Shown here in pieces: positions 7,333 to 17,213 of a stretch of 64,000 bases of DNA (the first letter of the stretch is position 1; the number at the start of each line of letters is the position of its first letter). The position numbers and the translations under genes were made by a program. Source of the stretch: Thiorhodovibrio frisius. Lineage in GTDB: Bacteria > Pseudomonadota > Gammaproteobacteria > Chromatiales > Chromatiaceae. The notes beneath the pieces are model-generated. The model was not told where the DNA came from and made no database searches. It saw only the letters and a list, made by a program, of their open reading frames with translations. The DNA lies in NCBI RefSeq assembly GCF_033954835.1, contig NZ_CP121471.1, positions 4,582,501 to 4,646,500 of the forward strand, given 5' to 3'.

Positions 7333-7704
7333 TCAGTGCCCCCCTGCCCGCGAAGCGGCAGCCATCTGGCGCATCCAGCGCAGCCAGGCGAAGGCCTCGG
7401 CTGTGATGGCCTGGAAGGTGCGTGGGTCGGCGTCCATCAGCGCGGTCATGAAGGTCGGGAAATCGTCGCTGGTGAAGGTTCCGGCGAAGCGGCGCCGAAG
7501 CCAGTCGCGCAGATGATTGCTGAGGTCGCGGCAATGGTGCTGACTGGGTTTGGCGCCCTTTTCTTCCAGGAACGCGAAGACCTGCATCAGCCCACTATTC
7601 ATGATCAGCGCCGGCAAGCCCTTGGCGAGCTTGACGTATTCGTCGTTACAACGCTGGGCCTTGCTCCAGGCGTGGGCGGCGCGTGCTTGTTCGAGTGTCT
7701 GCAT
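7333..7704 (-). CDS. cmr5: Type III-B small subunit Cmr5
   Basis: 123 residues, helical. The start MQTLEQARAAHAW and the stretch LPALIMNSGLMQVFAFLEEK are typical of Cmr5, the small subunit that forms a filament along the target RNA in the Cmr complex. It sits four bases after cmr4 and two bases before cmr6, in the usual gene order. No anomalies are seen. Confidence 0.93.
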   Translation of the reverse strand: MQTLEQARAAHAWSKAQRCNDEYVKLAKGLPALIMNSGLMQVFAFLEEKGAKPSQHHCRDLSNHLRDWLRRRFAGTFTSDDFPTFMTALMDADPRTFQAITAEAFAWLRWMRQMAAASRAGGH

Positions 7705-7708
7705 GGCT

Positions 7709-8623
<915 letters not shown>

Positions 8624-8632
8624 CTATCGGGT

Positions 8633-9064
8633 TCAAAAAATGGTGATGTCCAGGTGGTTTTCGGCTGCGCGCTGCAGGCGGTCGTCAGTAGTCCAAAAGT
8701 CGTCGCAGCTGCCAGTGATGGCGGCAGCCAGGTGCAGGGCATCGGGGGTTTTCAACCGATGGGTGGCGCGCAGATCGGTCGCCAGTTCAAAAACGCGCCT
8801 GTCGATTTCGACTTTGACCGCATTGGCGAGAGCAAAAAAATCATCAAAGCGGGCAAGCAATGCCGGGTCCTGGCGGCGCAATGGCCCGACACGGCATTCG
8901 AGGCGCACCAATTCCGAGAACGCAATCTGGGGTCTTGCGCCTTCCGTGGGGAACATCCGCGCGCGGAGATTTTGATAACGGGCTGGGTTGCGTTCGACGT
9001 AATGAATTTCAATGCAGGCATCGAAATACACCCGAGGTCGCGGGGCTATTGAATTCAATCCCAT
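8633..9064 (-). CDS. PIN-domain toxin (VapC-like) inside the cmr operon
   Basis: 143 residues with the acidic residues of a PIN-domain RNase: the D of VYFDACIEIHY, the E of FSELVRLECRV, the D of LKTPDALHLAAAI and the D of FWTTDDRL. The start codon lies 10 bases inside the end of the upstream antitoxin-like gene, so the two are coupled. VapC toxins cleave RNA, often tRNA, and are neutralised by a cognate antitoxin. The pair lies between cmr3 and cmr4 in the same orientation, so it is probably transcribed with the effector complex. Confidence 0.85.
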   Translation of the reverse strand: MGLNSIAPRPRVYFDACIEIHYVERNPARYQNLRARMFPTEGARPQIAFSELVRLECRVGPLRRQDPALLARFDDFFALANAVKVEIDRRVFELATDLRATHRLKTPDALHLAAAITGSCDDFWTTDDRLQRAAENHLDITIF

Positions 9065-9315
9065 GAGGCCCGCTCCTCGGCAATTTCTCGCACAATTTCA
9101 TCGGGGCTGCGGTCGATCGCCGGCTGCTGGGCAAGCCAGGCGTCGAATTCCTCAAGGGTCTTGGGTTTGCTCGGTGTTTCTGGCTCGGTGATGACCCCGG
9201 GTAACTCGGAATAAAGCACAAGCACATCCACATCCCCGCTTGGCACCTCGGGTGGCAGTTGCAGGGTGAGGGAATGGTCATCTTCGACATAGGCTCTGAG
9301 GCGTTCGGCGCGCAT
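9055..9315 (-). CDS. Antitoxin-like protein paired with the PIN toxin
   Basis: 86 residues from the ATG at 9315 (MRAERLRAYVEDDHSLTLQL). A short N-terminal part resembles the beginning of small antitoxins that carry a basic strand, and the C-terminal half has the acidic/aromatic stretch LEEFDAWLAQQPAIDRSPDE. This is the type of segment that wraps a PIN toxin. The family could not be named with certainty. The call rests on size, composition and the 10-base overlap with the toxin gene. It begins 50 bases after the cmr3 stop. Confidence 0.65.
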   Translation of the reverse strand: MRAERLRAYVEDDHSLTLQLPPEVPSGDVDVLVLYSELPGVITEPETPSKPKTLEEFDAWLAQQPAIDRSPDEIVREIAEERASWD

Positions 9316-9365
9316 TGGGTCTCTCCTGGCAATTATTACGTTTGGATACCGGCTGGAAATCGGCG

Positions 9366-10511
9366 CTAGGGCCACAGGGCAAAGCTGAAACGATTAAACC
9401 CCTCGGCGCGGCGTTGGGGATGGTCGCAGGGTTCCGACCAAAGCCCCTCGGCGGCAAGCTTGCCGAGTGCCGCGGGTGTGGCTTCCAGCTCGTCGAGCCA
9501 ATAGACACTGCCGGCAGGCGCGGCGCGCTGGGCGGTTTTCGGCTCCCAGTTGGCCAGATCCCAGCCGGAGACGGTCTGGGCGCGCGGCACGGCGGCGCTG
9601 ACCAGGCGAGCACGCACGCCATGCAGCGCGAAGCGGCCATCGCTGTCGGTGCCGGGCAGGCGCCAGCCATCGGGGAAGATGCCGGGGCTGGTCAGAACCA
9701 GACGGCAGCGGTGGGCTTTGGCGATAACGCGCAGGTGAGTTACCGGTGGAGCGGCGTCGATGCTGGACAGGGCGGCACCGCGCCCATCGCCGCCGAGGCG
9801 CACCAGGCCGGTCGCGGGCGGCTCGGCGCCGGCGATGCCGACGAGGAAGCCAATCTCGGGCTGGAAGGCAACCGCCTGGGCGCTGAACAGCTTGCCGTCA
9901 TCGGCGCGACGCTGCTCGGTGTCGAGTCCAACGCTGATGCGCGGGTCGAGCTGCCAGAGCTTGCCGACCGGGATCAGTTCCGTCGGCGCTGGGACGCGAC
10001 CGGCAAGGTAGTCCACAAAGCCGGCTTCAGTCAGCCAGAGCCCGCCGCCGGGCTTGCGCCGCTCGGACTCACCAAGGATGGGCAGGCGTGGCAGCGAGCT
10101 CGACGCCATGAGACCGGCGGGCAACGGCTGGGGGTGAAGCAGCGACAGGCTTAGCTTGTCGTCGTCGCCGCCGTCGTCGCCTTCGCCGTCGCGGGCGATG
10201 AACAGATCGGCCGGCGGCTCGATCAGCCGCTCGACGGCGCCAGACGCCGCGCGGCGGGCGAGGCAACACTCGGTGAGCCGAAAGCTGCCGGGCGTGGTGG
10301 GCGTGCCGATGCTTGTATGGGTGACTTGGCCGCTGGCGAACTCGGCCAATGCCACGCCGTCGGCCGCCAGCATCAGCGAGCGCAGCGCGCCGGCTGCCGC
10401 CGACGGCGGCGGCGGGATCAGGCTTTCACCGAAGCTGCCGGGCTGGCCAAACAGCTTGTTGCCGCGCAAAAAGAGCACATCGAGCGGTTGCAGGAAGCGA
10501 TAGGCGGTCAT
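9366..10511 (-). CDS. cmr3: Type III-B RAMP protein Cmr3
   Basis: 381 residues. The start YRFLQPLDVLFLRGNKLFG and the following SLIPPPPSAAAGALRSLML are diagnostic of Cmr3, which binds the 5' handle of the crRNA and contacts Cas10. Glycine-rich RAMP elements recur towards the C-terminus. The ATG overlaps the last base of the cmr2 stop region (ATGA, 10508-10511), so translation is coupled to cas10. Confidence 0.93.
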   Translation of the reverse strand: MTAYRFLQPLDVLFLRGNKLFGQPGSFGESLIPPPPSAAAGALRSLMLAADGVALAEFASGQVTHTSIGTPTTPGSFRLTECCLARRAASGAVERLIEPPADLFIARDGEGDDGGDDDKLSLSLLHPQPLPAGLMASSSLPRLPILGESERRKPGGGLWLTEAGFVDYLAGRVPAPTELIPVGKLWQLDPRISVGLDTEQRRADDGKLFSAQAVAFQPEIGFLVGIAGAEPPATGLVRLGGDGRGAALSSIDAAPPVTHLRVIAKAHRCRLVLTSPGIFPDGWRLPGTDSDGRFALHGVRARLVSAAVPRAQTVSGWDLANWEPKTAQRAAPAGSVYWLDELEATPAALGKLAAEGLWSEPCDHPQRRAEGFNRFSFALWP

Positions 10512-13500
10512 GCGGGTTCTCCTAGTGCACCGGCTTTGGCCGGCAACTCTCGCGGCAGGCCGGGAGCACGGGTGCTGGCGATCTTGACGCGACAGTCGCG
10601 GACGAGAAACTCCGCGACCGCCAGGCAGTTTTCCAACCAGCGCAGGGGTTCCCGCTGCGCCGTTGCCAGGGTCGCAAGTCGGCGAGCGAGGCCAGGCAAG
10701 TCGCGATGATCAACAGTGGAGCGGCGCTCGGTCTGGCGCGCGAGTTGGTAACCAAGCAGTTCCGCGAGCATGCGCGGATCGCCGTCAGGGTCAGGCAGAT
10801 CCTTCAGCCACTCAAGACTGTTGTAGACCGCGCGGCGTGACACATCGGGCTCGGCGAGGAAAGCTTGCAGCGCAGTCAACACGGCCATGGGCTCGCCCCA
10901 TTTGGCGCTGAAGCGGCGGATGCCGCCGGAGCGCTTGATGAGCGTGACGCTGAAGGCATCGCGCCCGCCGGCGTTCTTGGCGGCCGACTCGGCCTGACGC
11001 AGCTCCCGCAGCACCATGCCAAGCGGCGCCTGGTGATGGGCGATCACGGCGCCGCAACTGGCGGTGGCGCGCTCGCCCATCAGGCGCAGCAGGCGGCCAC
11101 CCGATCCGGAACCCAGCCAGGCGAAGCCATTGCCAAGGCGCAGCGCGCGAGGGTCCGTGTCGGCGGAGTCCGCGCCGCGCCCGGAGTAGGCGTCGCGCAA
11201 CCGCGCCATGGCTGGCAGCAGATCGCTGACCGGCAGCATGGCCAGCACATCGTCGCCGCCGGCGTAGATGACGCGACCGAGGAATTCCCGCTCCACGACA
11301 TGGCGCACCAGGGTGAGGGCGAAGTCATTCAGCGCGCCGGAGATGGCGAGATGGCGGTTGGGCGACAGGGCGCGGGCTTGCTTGGCATAGGCTTGCAACC
11401 GTGGCTCGTTCTTGGCCTTGGCGTCGAAGCCCGCGCGCACCTGGGGATGAAAGCTGTCTCGATAGCTGATGGCATAGTCCTCGCCGCCGGCGAGCCAGGC
11501 GCCCATGCGATCACCGTCCATCAGTAGCAGAGCGTAATAAGCCTCGATTGGGGCGTCTTCGTCGCTCTCGGCGCTCATGTTCTCGTTCAGGCTCTGGCGC
11601 ACCAGGCGTTCAAGCCGATTGGCTTCTTCGGCATCCTCCAGCTCGCGCGCGACCTCCAGCAGCCCGGCGAGCTGCTTGGCTTCACGCAGGCGTTCACCGC
11701 CCACTTGCCCATGGCGGCGCAGCAAGCCTTGCGGCAGCGCGACACTTGGGGCGCGATAAATTGCCATGGCCTCGCGGCAAGCTTGCGACAGGCCACCGTT
11801 GCTCTCCAGCCAGCGATTGAGCCCGTGCACCAGGGTCATGGCGTGGGTGGAGACGACGAAGCGCTTTATGTCGGCACCCAGGGCCTGTTCCATTTCCGCG
11901 GCAAAGAGCGTCGGCCACAGCCGCTTGATTGCCGGCAGGGCGCCGAGATGCTCGCCGGATTTGGCCCAGGCACGGCGGTGCTTGGCCACCTTGGCCCAGA
12001 GGGTATCCTCGCGCTGGCGATAGGAGGTCGCGAGCTGATCCGGGTCGGTGGTCAGCCACTCGGTCTCGCCGGTCAGGGAGCATCGCCAGCCGCGCTGCTC
12101 GCTTTGCGCGAAGGAGCGGGTGGTCTTGGCAGCGGCCAGCACACGCTCGGCGAGATCATAGACCGCCGGGTAGAGCACACCGGGATTGGGCGAGAAGAAG
12201 GTCGTCCCATCCTGCCAGCGGGTCTCGCGTTGCAGCACCTGCCAGGCCGGCGTGGCGAGGAAGCCGGCGTCCTGCCCGGGCTCGGCGCCGAGGAAGGGCG
12301 CCATGGCGGCGGACAGCTCGGCGGTGTCGAGCGCGCGCTGGCCATCGACCTGGGTTTCCCGGATCAGCCCGAAGGGCACGGCGGCCCAGTGGACTTCCGG
12401 GAAGCCCTGGAGCTGCTCGGCCATTTGGCGATAGCAGTAGAAGTTCGGGTCGGGCGCGATATTGTCAACATCCAAAAGCTTTGCCAGCACTTGCTCGCCA
12501 AGATCCGCTAGCCAAGCGCGCACCCGCTGTTCAACCTGTTCGGCCAGCGCCCGAGCCTGAGCACGCGGCACCAGAGCGACGAAGCGATTGGGCAGCGCGG
12601 CAGAGAACAGCGGATTGCTGTCGGTGCCGCCGCGCGCCCATTCGCAGTCTTTGAACCAGTCACCTGGCAGACCGCAGTTGTCCCGCAGCCAAAGGTCGAC
12701 CTGCGGCACCCCGCGCAGCCGCGGGAAAAGGATGGCATCCGGCCCCAGCGCCTCGCACACCGGGCGCATGGCCTCCCAAGCCAGGCGTGCCAGCAGATGC
12801 GAGCCAGCCCAGAGATCAGACGTTGTGCGCGCGGCGGCGATGAAGGGTTGCACCGGGCCGATGGACAAGGCCAGCAGCGCCGCCTCGCCTTCGGGGTCGG
12901 CCGCGAAGGCGCCGGTGAAGGCGGAGGCCAGGTCGAGATGATCCCAGATGCTGTGATCCGGCACCCTGGTATCGGCGGGCAGCAGATTCCACAGCGCGCC
13001 CAGCTTGCCGAAGTCTTTCTCTTCGAGTAACTCGGGGCCAAAACGCCAGTAGGCGAGCAGAGTGCGTTGCCAGTCGGTCGGGGCATCCGGGCCGGCACCA
13101 CTGGTGAGCCTCAGCCGGTTGAAGTGGGCAAGACTGCGCGCCTTGATGTCGTGAAAATCGGTATCGGCCAGACTGCCGTGACGCCCGAGATCATACTCGG
13201 CGCCGGTCAGCGGGTGGATCAGAACTGGCTGCTTGCTCCACCGCACCTGCGCCCAGTCGGCGACCTTGAGGGTTTTCTCCTCGCCCGAGCGGGTCTTGAC
13301 TTGAAGTGCCTGCATCGGCCATTGCGGGCGGTCGGCGGCGGCGGACCATTGGTCAGCGCGGCGAATCAGAGCATAAAGATCCTTGGGGATGCCATCCTTG
13401 AACAGCGCACCATGCAGTCCGTCCCGGTCGGAGGGGATCGAGTCGCTGTCGTTGCCGGTCAGTCCGAGCAAGCGTTGCAGCGCCTTGGAGGTGCCGCCTT

Positions 13501-13603
13501 CATGCCCGGCTGGATCGCGCAACAGCACCAGCGCCTTTTCGGCTGGATCATGCAAGCGGGCGTGGAGCTTGGCTTGCCAGAGTCTTGTGTTGGTGTCATC
13601 CAT
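10508..13603 (-). CDS. cmr2: Type III-B Cas10 subunit Cmr2 (cyclic oligoadenylate synthase)
   Basis: 1031 residues from the ATG at 13603, preceded by a good GAGGA ribosome binding site. The second palm domain carries the intact cyclase motif VIYAGGDDVLAMLP near residue 780, so conversion of ATP to cyclic oligoadenylate upon target RNA binding is expected. The N-terminus has LHARLHDPAEKALVLL with an H-D pair near residues 18-19 and GHEGG shortly after, as in many Cmr2 proteins; whether this acts as an HD nuclease is unclear. The protein is the signal source for the CARF effectors of the locus. It follows cmr1 by about 11 bases and precedes cmr3 with an overlap. Confidence 0.95.
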   Translation of the reverse strand: MDDTNTRLWQAKLHARLHDPAEKALVLLRDPAGHEGGTSKALQRLLGLTGNDSDSIPSDRDGLHGALFKDGIPKDLYALIRRADQWSAAADRPQWPMQALQVKTRSGEEKTLKVADWAQVRWSKQPVLIHPLTGAEYDLGRHGSLADTDFHDIKARSLAHFNRLRLTSGAGPDAPTDWQRTLLAYWRFGPELLEEKDFGKLGALWNLLPADTRVPDHSIWDHLDLASAFTGAFAADPEGEAALLALSIGPVQPFIAAARTTSDLWAGSHLLARLAWEAMRPVCEALGPDAILFPRLRGVPQVDLWLRDNCGLPGDWFKDCEWARGGTDSNPLFSAALPNRFVALVPRAQARALAEQVEQRVRAWLADLGEQVLAKLLDVDNIAPDPNFYCYRQMAEQLQGFPEVHWAAVPFGLIRETQVDGQRALDTAELSAAMAPFLGAEPGQDAGFLATPAWQVLQRETRWQDGTTFFSPNPGVLYPAVYDLAERVLAAAKTTRSFAQSEQRGWRCSLTGETEWLTTDPDQLATSYRQREDTLWAKVAKHRRAWAKSGEHLGALPAIKRLWPTLFAAEMEQALGADIKRFVVSTHAMTLVHGLNRWLESNGGLSQACREAMAIYRAPSVALPQGLLRRHGQVGGERLREAKQLAGLLEVARELEDAEEANRLERLVRQSLNENMSAESDEDAPIEAYYALLLMDGDRMGAWLAGGEDYAISYRDSFHPQVRAGFDAKAKNEPRLQAYAKQARALSPNRHLAISGALNDFALTLVRHVVEREFLGRVIYAGGDDVLAMLPVSDLLPAMARLRDAYSGRGADSADTDPRALRLGNGFAWLGSGSGGRLLRLMGERATASCGAVIAHHQAPLGMVLRELRQAESAAKNAGGRDAFSVTLIKRSGGIRRFSAKWGEPMAVLTALQAFLAEPDVSRRAVYNSLEWLKDLPDPDGDPRMLAELLGYQLARQTERRSTVDHRDLPGLARRLATLATAQREPLRWLENCLAVAEFLVRDCRVKIASTRAPGLPRELPAKAGALGEPA

Positions 13604-13614
13604 GGGGGCTGTCC

Positions 13615-14664
13615 TCAAGCCGGAAGGCGTTGCAAGTCGGGATGTTGGTCCAGAAAGGCGTGAACCTGTGACCAGACGGCGATCAGCTCCCGAACGCGCG
13701 GGTGGAAAGGCTCATCCGGCGGTCGGCAGGGCACATGCACGATCATCGCGCGCAGTTGGCCATTGACGTCCGGACGCACCTTGAAGCGCAGGCTGTTGGG
13801 CAGGCGGGCATCCTTGCCCCAAGCCTGGACGTTGTGATTGGTGACTGGATAGCTCAGCCAATGGCGGCCTTCAGGATGCTTGGCAAATTTTCCAGCCGTG
13901 AACTTGAACTGGGTTCGCAGACCGATTTTCAGCCGCGCGAATTCCACCATCGCGCTCCGCCAGTCTTTGTGGATTTGCCTGCTTTGCCATTGCAGCGGTC
14001 CATAATCGTCAGCTCCGATCGCATGGGGCCAATCCAGCGCCAGTGCTTGGCCCCAGTCCCGCATCAACTCAAGAGGCAGTCTATCGACATGGTTGAAGAT
14101 AGTGGCAGAGGTCGGTGTCAAGTCAAATGAGCCCCAACCATTGCGGCTGCGGCCGCCGATGGTGCCAAAGCGGTCGATCAGCCCCAGGGCGGTTTCAATC
14201 AGCGGTGCGGCGTCATCGGGGCAGGCGATGGAGAAGACCGCCTGTTCGCCAGCCTGAATGACTGCACTCTTCTTCAAAGCCGGTTGCTTCGAACCTTTCG
14301 GTAGGGTGATCGGTCCGTAACCTAAGTAGAGACCGCCATCGATCGCAAATGGCACATCATCGTGCTTAACCTTCTCAAGCCCGGGCCACTCGCGCTGCTT
14401 GCCCATGTCCCAGCGATCCAGTCGCAGCCGCACCTGGCTCTTGCGCGAGCCATCCTTGCCATCGGCCGCGACACCGAACAGCAGCCCCTCGTCGCGGCGC
14501 ATCTGGTTGATGTCGGGTTGTCCCCCTTCTTGGCAGGCATAGCTGATCCGCCACCACTGCCGCAGCAGCGCCTTGAACGGCGGGGTGCGCCACTGCCCGT
14601 CTTGCTCGGCGTTGCCGAGAAAAGCAGGGGTGTGAAAGGTAATGTGATAGTCAAGCCGTTTCAT
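13615..14664 (-). CDS. cmr1: Type III-B RAMP protein Cmr1
   Basis: 349 residues. The start MKRLDYHITFHTPAFLGNAE and the following WRTPPFKALLRQWWRISY are the Cmr1 hallmark; the RAMP glycine loop is seen as GTIGGRSRNGWGSF near residue 185. Cmr1 caps the crRNA 3' end of the complex. It is the first gene of the tight cmr1-2-3 block. A 177-base gap holding a palindromic element separates it from the upstream CARF gene, so an internal promoter is possible. Confidence 0.92.
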   Translation of the reverse strand: MKRLDYHITFHTPAFLGNAEQDGQWRTPPFKALLRQWWRISYACQEGGQPDINQMRRDEGLLFGVAADGKDGSRKSQVRLRLDRWDMGKQREWPGLEKVKHDDVPFAIDGGLYLGYGPITLPKGSKQPALKKSAVIQAGEQAVFSIACPDDAAPLIETALGLIDRFGTIGGRSRNGWGSFDLTPTSATIFNHVDRLPLELMRDWGQALALDWPHAIGADDYGPLQWQSRQIHKDWRSAMVEFARLKIGLRTQFKFTAGKFAKHPEGRHWLSYPVTNHNVQAWGKDARLPNSLRFKVRPDVNGQLRAMIVHVPCRPPDEPFHPRVRELIAVWSQVHAFLDQHPDLQRLPA

Positions 14665-14841
14665 CGGGTGCGATCCTGTCGATGGCGCAAGTGGCGGTTG
14701 GCGATGGAAGCAGTGTGCATCACAACACTGACGTTTGTCATCCTCGGCAAGCTTGCGGGCCGTGTTTCGGGGCCTTGGCGCAAGACGAGGATCATGGGGC
14801 GAATGCCCATCTCAAATCAGATGCCCTTACCGGCTTGGCAA
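14665..14841. other. Intergenic spacer with palindromic element, copy 2
   Basis: The gap between the ring nuclease-like gene and cmr1. GGCAAGCTTGCGGGC at 14746-14760 matches the palindromic core seen at 601 and 17188. Nothing else was recognised. Confidence 0.4.
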
Positions 14842-16029
14842 TCATCCCTCGCCTTCGCGCGCCAGGCTGGGGAAGTGAATCGCCGCGGGTTCCAGAGCAA
14901 GCCGATAACGGGTATGCGGCCTCGCGCCATCGGAATGGATGAGATAAGGCTCGGCGAGCTGATCGCCGAGAGCGCGGGTCAGCTCGCGATTGGTGCGCGC
15001 CTTGCGCTGATCGAAGTCGTCCTTTGTCATGCCCTGTGCGAGAGACTTTTCCACGCGATCCAGTTCGGCGCTATCGCGGCCGACGATGCGGCGGTATTCG
15101 CTCAGGTATTGCTCGGCGATGCCCTCGGTGTTCCAGCGCGCGGGGTGGAGTCCTTTTTGTCGGCGTCGGGCCATCAGGGCGAGGAAGGCGAGCGGCGCCG
15201 GGGGGAGATTGATGATCTCGCCGGCGGCCCGGATGCAACGCGCGGCAAGGTCGATGACCAACTCGGCTGGTTGGAGCGCGCGCTGGGCGGCGGCGATGGT
15301 CTCGCCGAAGCTGGCCTGGCCGCTCAGCAGGCGCCCCGGTACCACGCCATCGCGCAGGCGTACGAAAGGCACCTCGGCTAGGGTGACGCGCGCGCTCTGG
15401 GTATCAGCCAGCTTGCCGTCGCGGGTCTCGATCACGCGCGGATAGGGGGTGGGATAAAAGAAGGCCCAGCTTTGCTCGAAGGGCTCGGACACCAGCACAT
15501 GGCTGAGCCGGTCCTGGGCGCGGCCGAACAGCGAGAGCGCATAGCCGGCGTAGTAGCCCATAGTCTTGCGCCCGCCAGCCAGGGAAACATGCAATGCGCT
15601 ATTTGGGTCTGCGGTGATGTCGCGGACGGTCTCGGTGATCTGGTCGGCGACGCGAGCGTTGTCGTCGAGATCGCGAATGTCGGGCAGCGGATGACCCTCC
15701 GCGTCGGTGATGACAACAATGTCATCTACGCTAAAGGGCACGGGTGGCAGGCGATAGTCCTTGAGCAATCGAGAAAACCAGCCAGGATCGGCCGAGAGGA
15801 GACTGAGGCGAGCGCGCTCAGCGCCCTCACTGGTGGTAATCAGGCGGATTTCAGTCGGTATCCAGGGCGGGTCGGCCGCGACGGCCAGGGCGAAGAGCGT
15901 TTCGGTGAGGATTTGCGGAGAAAGTCCGGCGACGGCGAGGAGGACGCGGCGCGGATGCGCTTGGTGCCTTGCCTCACCGACTCCCGTCAAGGAGATGTCA
16001 ATCGCTTGAGTCACCGCCGCTTGTCGCAT
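14842..16029 (-). CDS. CARF ring nuclease-like protein, NE0113/TIGR02584 family
   Basis: 395 residues from the ATG at 16029, preceded by the strong site AGGAGA. The N-terminal ~230 residues are a CARF domain: RVLLAVAGLSPQILTETLFA, then LHVSLAGGRKTMGYYAGYAL. Families with this layout (CRISPR-associated NE0113, also named ring nuclease Csm6) bind cyclic oligoadenylate and may degrade it. The C-terminal ~150 residues are helical with a basic segment (RTNRELTRALGDQL) and GARPHTRYRLAL, resembling a winged helix-turn-helix. No HEPN R-x4-6-H motif is evident in that part, so it is more likely a ring nuclease or sensor than an RNase. It lies between cas6 and cmr1 on the same strand. Confidence 0.8.
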   Translation of the reverse strand: MRQAAVTQAIDISLTGVGEARHQAHPRRVLLAVAGLSPQILTETLFALAVAADPPWIPTEIRLITTSEGAERARLSLLSADPGWFSRLLKDYRLPPVPFSVDDIVVITDAEGHPLPDIRDLDDNARVADQITETVRDITADPNSALHVSLAGGRKTMGYYAGYALSLFGRAQDRLSHVLVSEPFEQSWAFFYPTPYPRVIETRDGKLADTQSARVTLAEVPFVRLRDGVVPGRLLSGQASFGETIAAAQRALQPAELVIDLAARCIRAAGEIINLPPAPLAFLALMARRRQKGLHPARWNTEGIAEQYLSEYRRIVGRDSAELDRVEKSLAQGMTKDDFDQRKARTNRELTRALGDQLAEPYLIHSDGARPHTRYRLALEPAAIHFPSLAREGEG

Positions 16030-16097
16030 TGCGCTTCTCCTTTGTGCTGCGCGGTTTGGCGCCTGATTGGCTAAGGCGACCTGGCAACTGTTGGGGA

Positions 16098-17192
16098 TCA
16101 GCCGGTCTCCTCGCTGACCGATGCAGTTTTCACCCGATAACACCCAAGCCCAAAGCTACTCTGCTTGCCGAGATGCACCCACTGGCCAAGCACAATCAGC
16201 GGCCATAGCTGATCGAGTCCCTGCCCAGTTAGGCGCAGGCTGCCAAGCAGGCCGCCGAGCTGCATGTGTGTCGCCTGGCGCGAGGACCAGCGCGTCCAGT
16301 CCACCCATTCCAGCTCATGGTGTTCGATTCTGACCTGATCGACGGCTTGTTTGAGATGGTCCATGTCGGGCAGGGATAGCTTGGTCCCTTCGCTTGGGTC
16401 CGGGTAAAGTTCTTGCAGCAGCGCGATCCGTGCGATCAATGAGCCGAGCAACGCGCGGCTGTCCAGCTGGTGTTGGCTGACGTATTGGCCACCCCGCTTG
16501 ATGCGCAAGGGGGTAAGCAGTTCAAACTCGAGCGGCTCAGGCCGGGGTGGCGGTGCTGGCGGTGGGCTGGTTTCAAGCGGTATTAGCTGCCCGTTAGCCG
16601 CGTTGAAAATGCATTGCCAGTCGCCGCTGCCAGGCGTACGTTCTTGAGTAACCTCGAGCAACTGAAAACGTCCGTCGGTCCTGCCCAGTCCGCGCTCTCC
16701 AGCCCGCTGCATGGCGTGGATCAGATAGGCGGGAATATCCTGCCTGGGGCCGATGAGGGTTATACCCAGTGAGAGCGGATCTCCGGGCGCATGGTCGCGC
16801 GCACCGGCGGGCGGTGGCTCGAGCACGAATGGGTGCGGCAGCGCGTTGTATCGCAGGGACATCTCAGGCGAGAGCGGAGGTGTTTCGAAAAAGCGCGAGT
16901 AGACACACTGACCGCGCAGCAGACAGCCGTCGCAATGAGGCGCACGGGTCACGCAGACACTTCTGCGCAAGCTGTGGCCGAGCAGACCGCGCCAGGCTGA
17001 GCCGCTAAAATAGGGCAAACGCAGGGCATCAAGGCTCTGGCAGTGGAATCTGAGGCGGCGCAGCTGTAGCACGGGAAAGTACAGGTTCAAGCAAAAGGCG
17101 GAAAGGTTGGCAGGGGTCTTTGTAGCCGTCAGCGGCCTGGAGCCGAGTGCGTGAAGTATATCCCGACCCGCCCGGCATGCACGCCCCGGCAA
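16098..17192 (-). CDS. cas6: CRISPR pre-crRNA endoribonuclease Cas6
   Basis: Up to 364 residues if the TTG at 17192 is used. The cysteine-rich block VTRAPHCDGCLLRGQCVYSR is typical of the Cas6 proteins of type III loci. The C-terminal half has the PF10040-like features FELLTPLRIKRGG and the glycine-rich LGKQSSFGLGCYRV. Cas6 cuts the repeat RNA to make crRNAs. The start is uncertain: the first ~30 codons overlap a palindromic element and look non-conserved, and the recognisable domain begins near NLYFPVLQLRRLRFH. No ATG exists in frame there, so a TTG or GTG start is likely. No CRISPR array for it to process is visible in this window. Confidence 0.88.
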   Translation of the reverse strand: MPGRACRAGRDILHALGSRPLTATKTPANLSAFCLNLYFPVLQLRRLRFHCQSLDALRLPYFSGSAWRGLLGHSLRRSVCVTRAPHCDGCLLRGQCVYSRFFETPPLSPEMSLRYNALPHPFVLEPPPAGARDHAPGDPLSLGITLIGPRQDIPAYLIHAMQRAGERGLGRTDGRFQLLEVTQERTPGSGDWQCIFNAANGQLIPLETSPPPAPPPRPEPLEFELLTPLRIKRGGQYVSQHQLDSRALLGSLIARIALLQELYPDPSEGTKLSLPDMDHLKQAVDQVRIEHHELEWVDWTRWSSRQATHMQLGGLLGSLRLTGQGLDQLWPLIVLGQWVHLGKQSSFGLGCYRVKTASVSEETG

Positions 17193-17213
17193 GCTTGCAG
17201 GCTTGGTTCAGTT
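17188..17213. repeat. Palindromic element (GCAAGCTTGC core), copy 3
   Basis: GGCAAGCTTGC followed by AGGCTTGGTT, nearly identical to the copy at 601-625. It lies in the 16-base gap between the DUF5615 gene and the annotated cas6 start. Confidence 0.4.

Noticed and set aside
9451-9466. Further GGCAAGCTTGC core inside cmr3, with similar cores in other coding genes
   Set aside because: There the motif simply encodes Ala-Lys-Leu-Ala-type codons, and the flanks do not match the intergenic copies.
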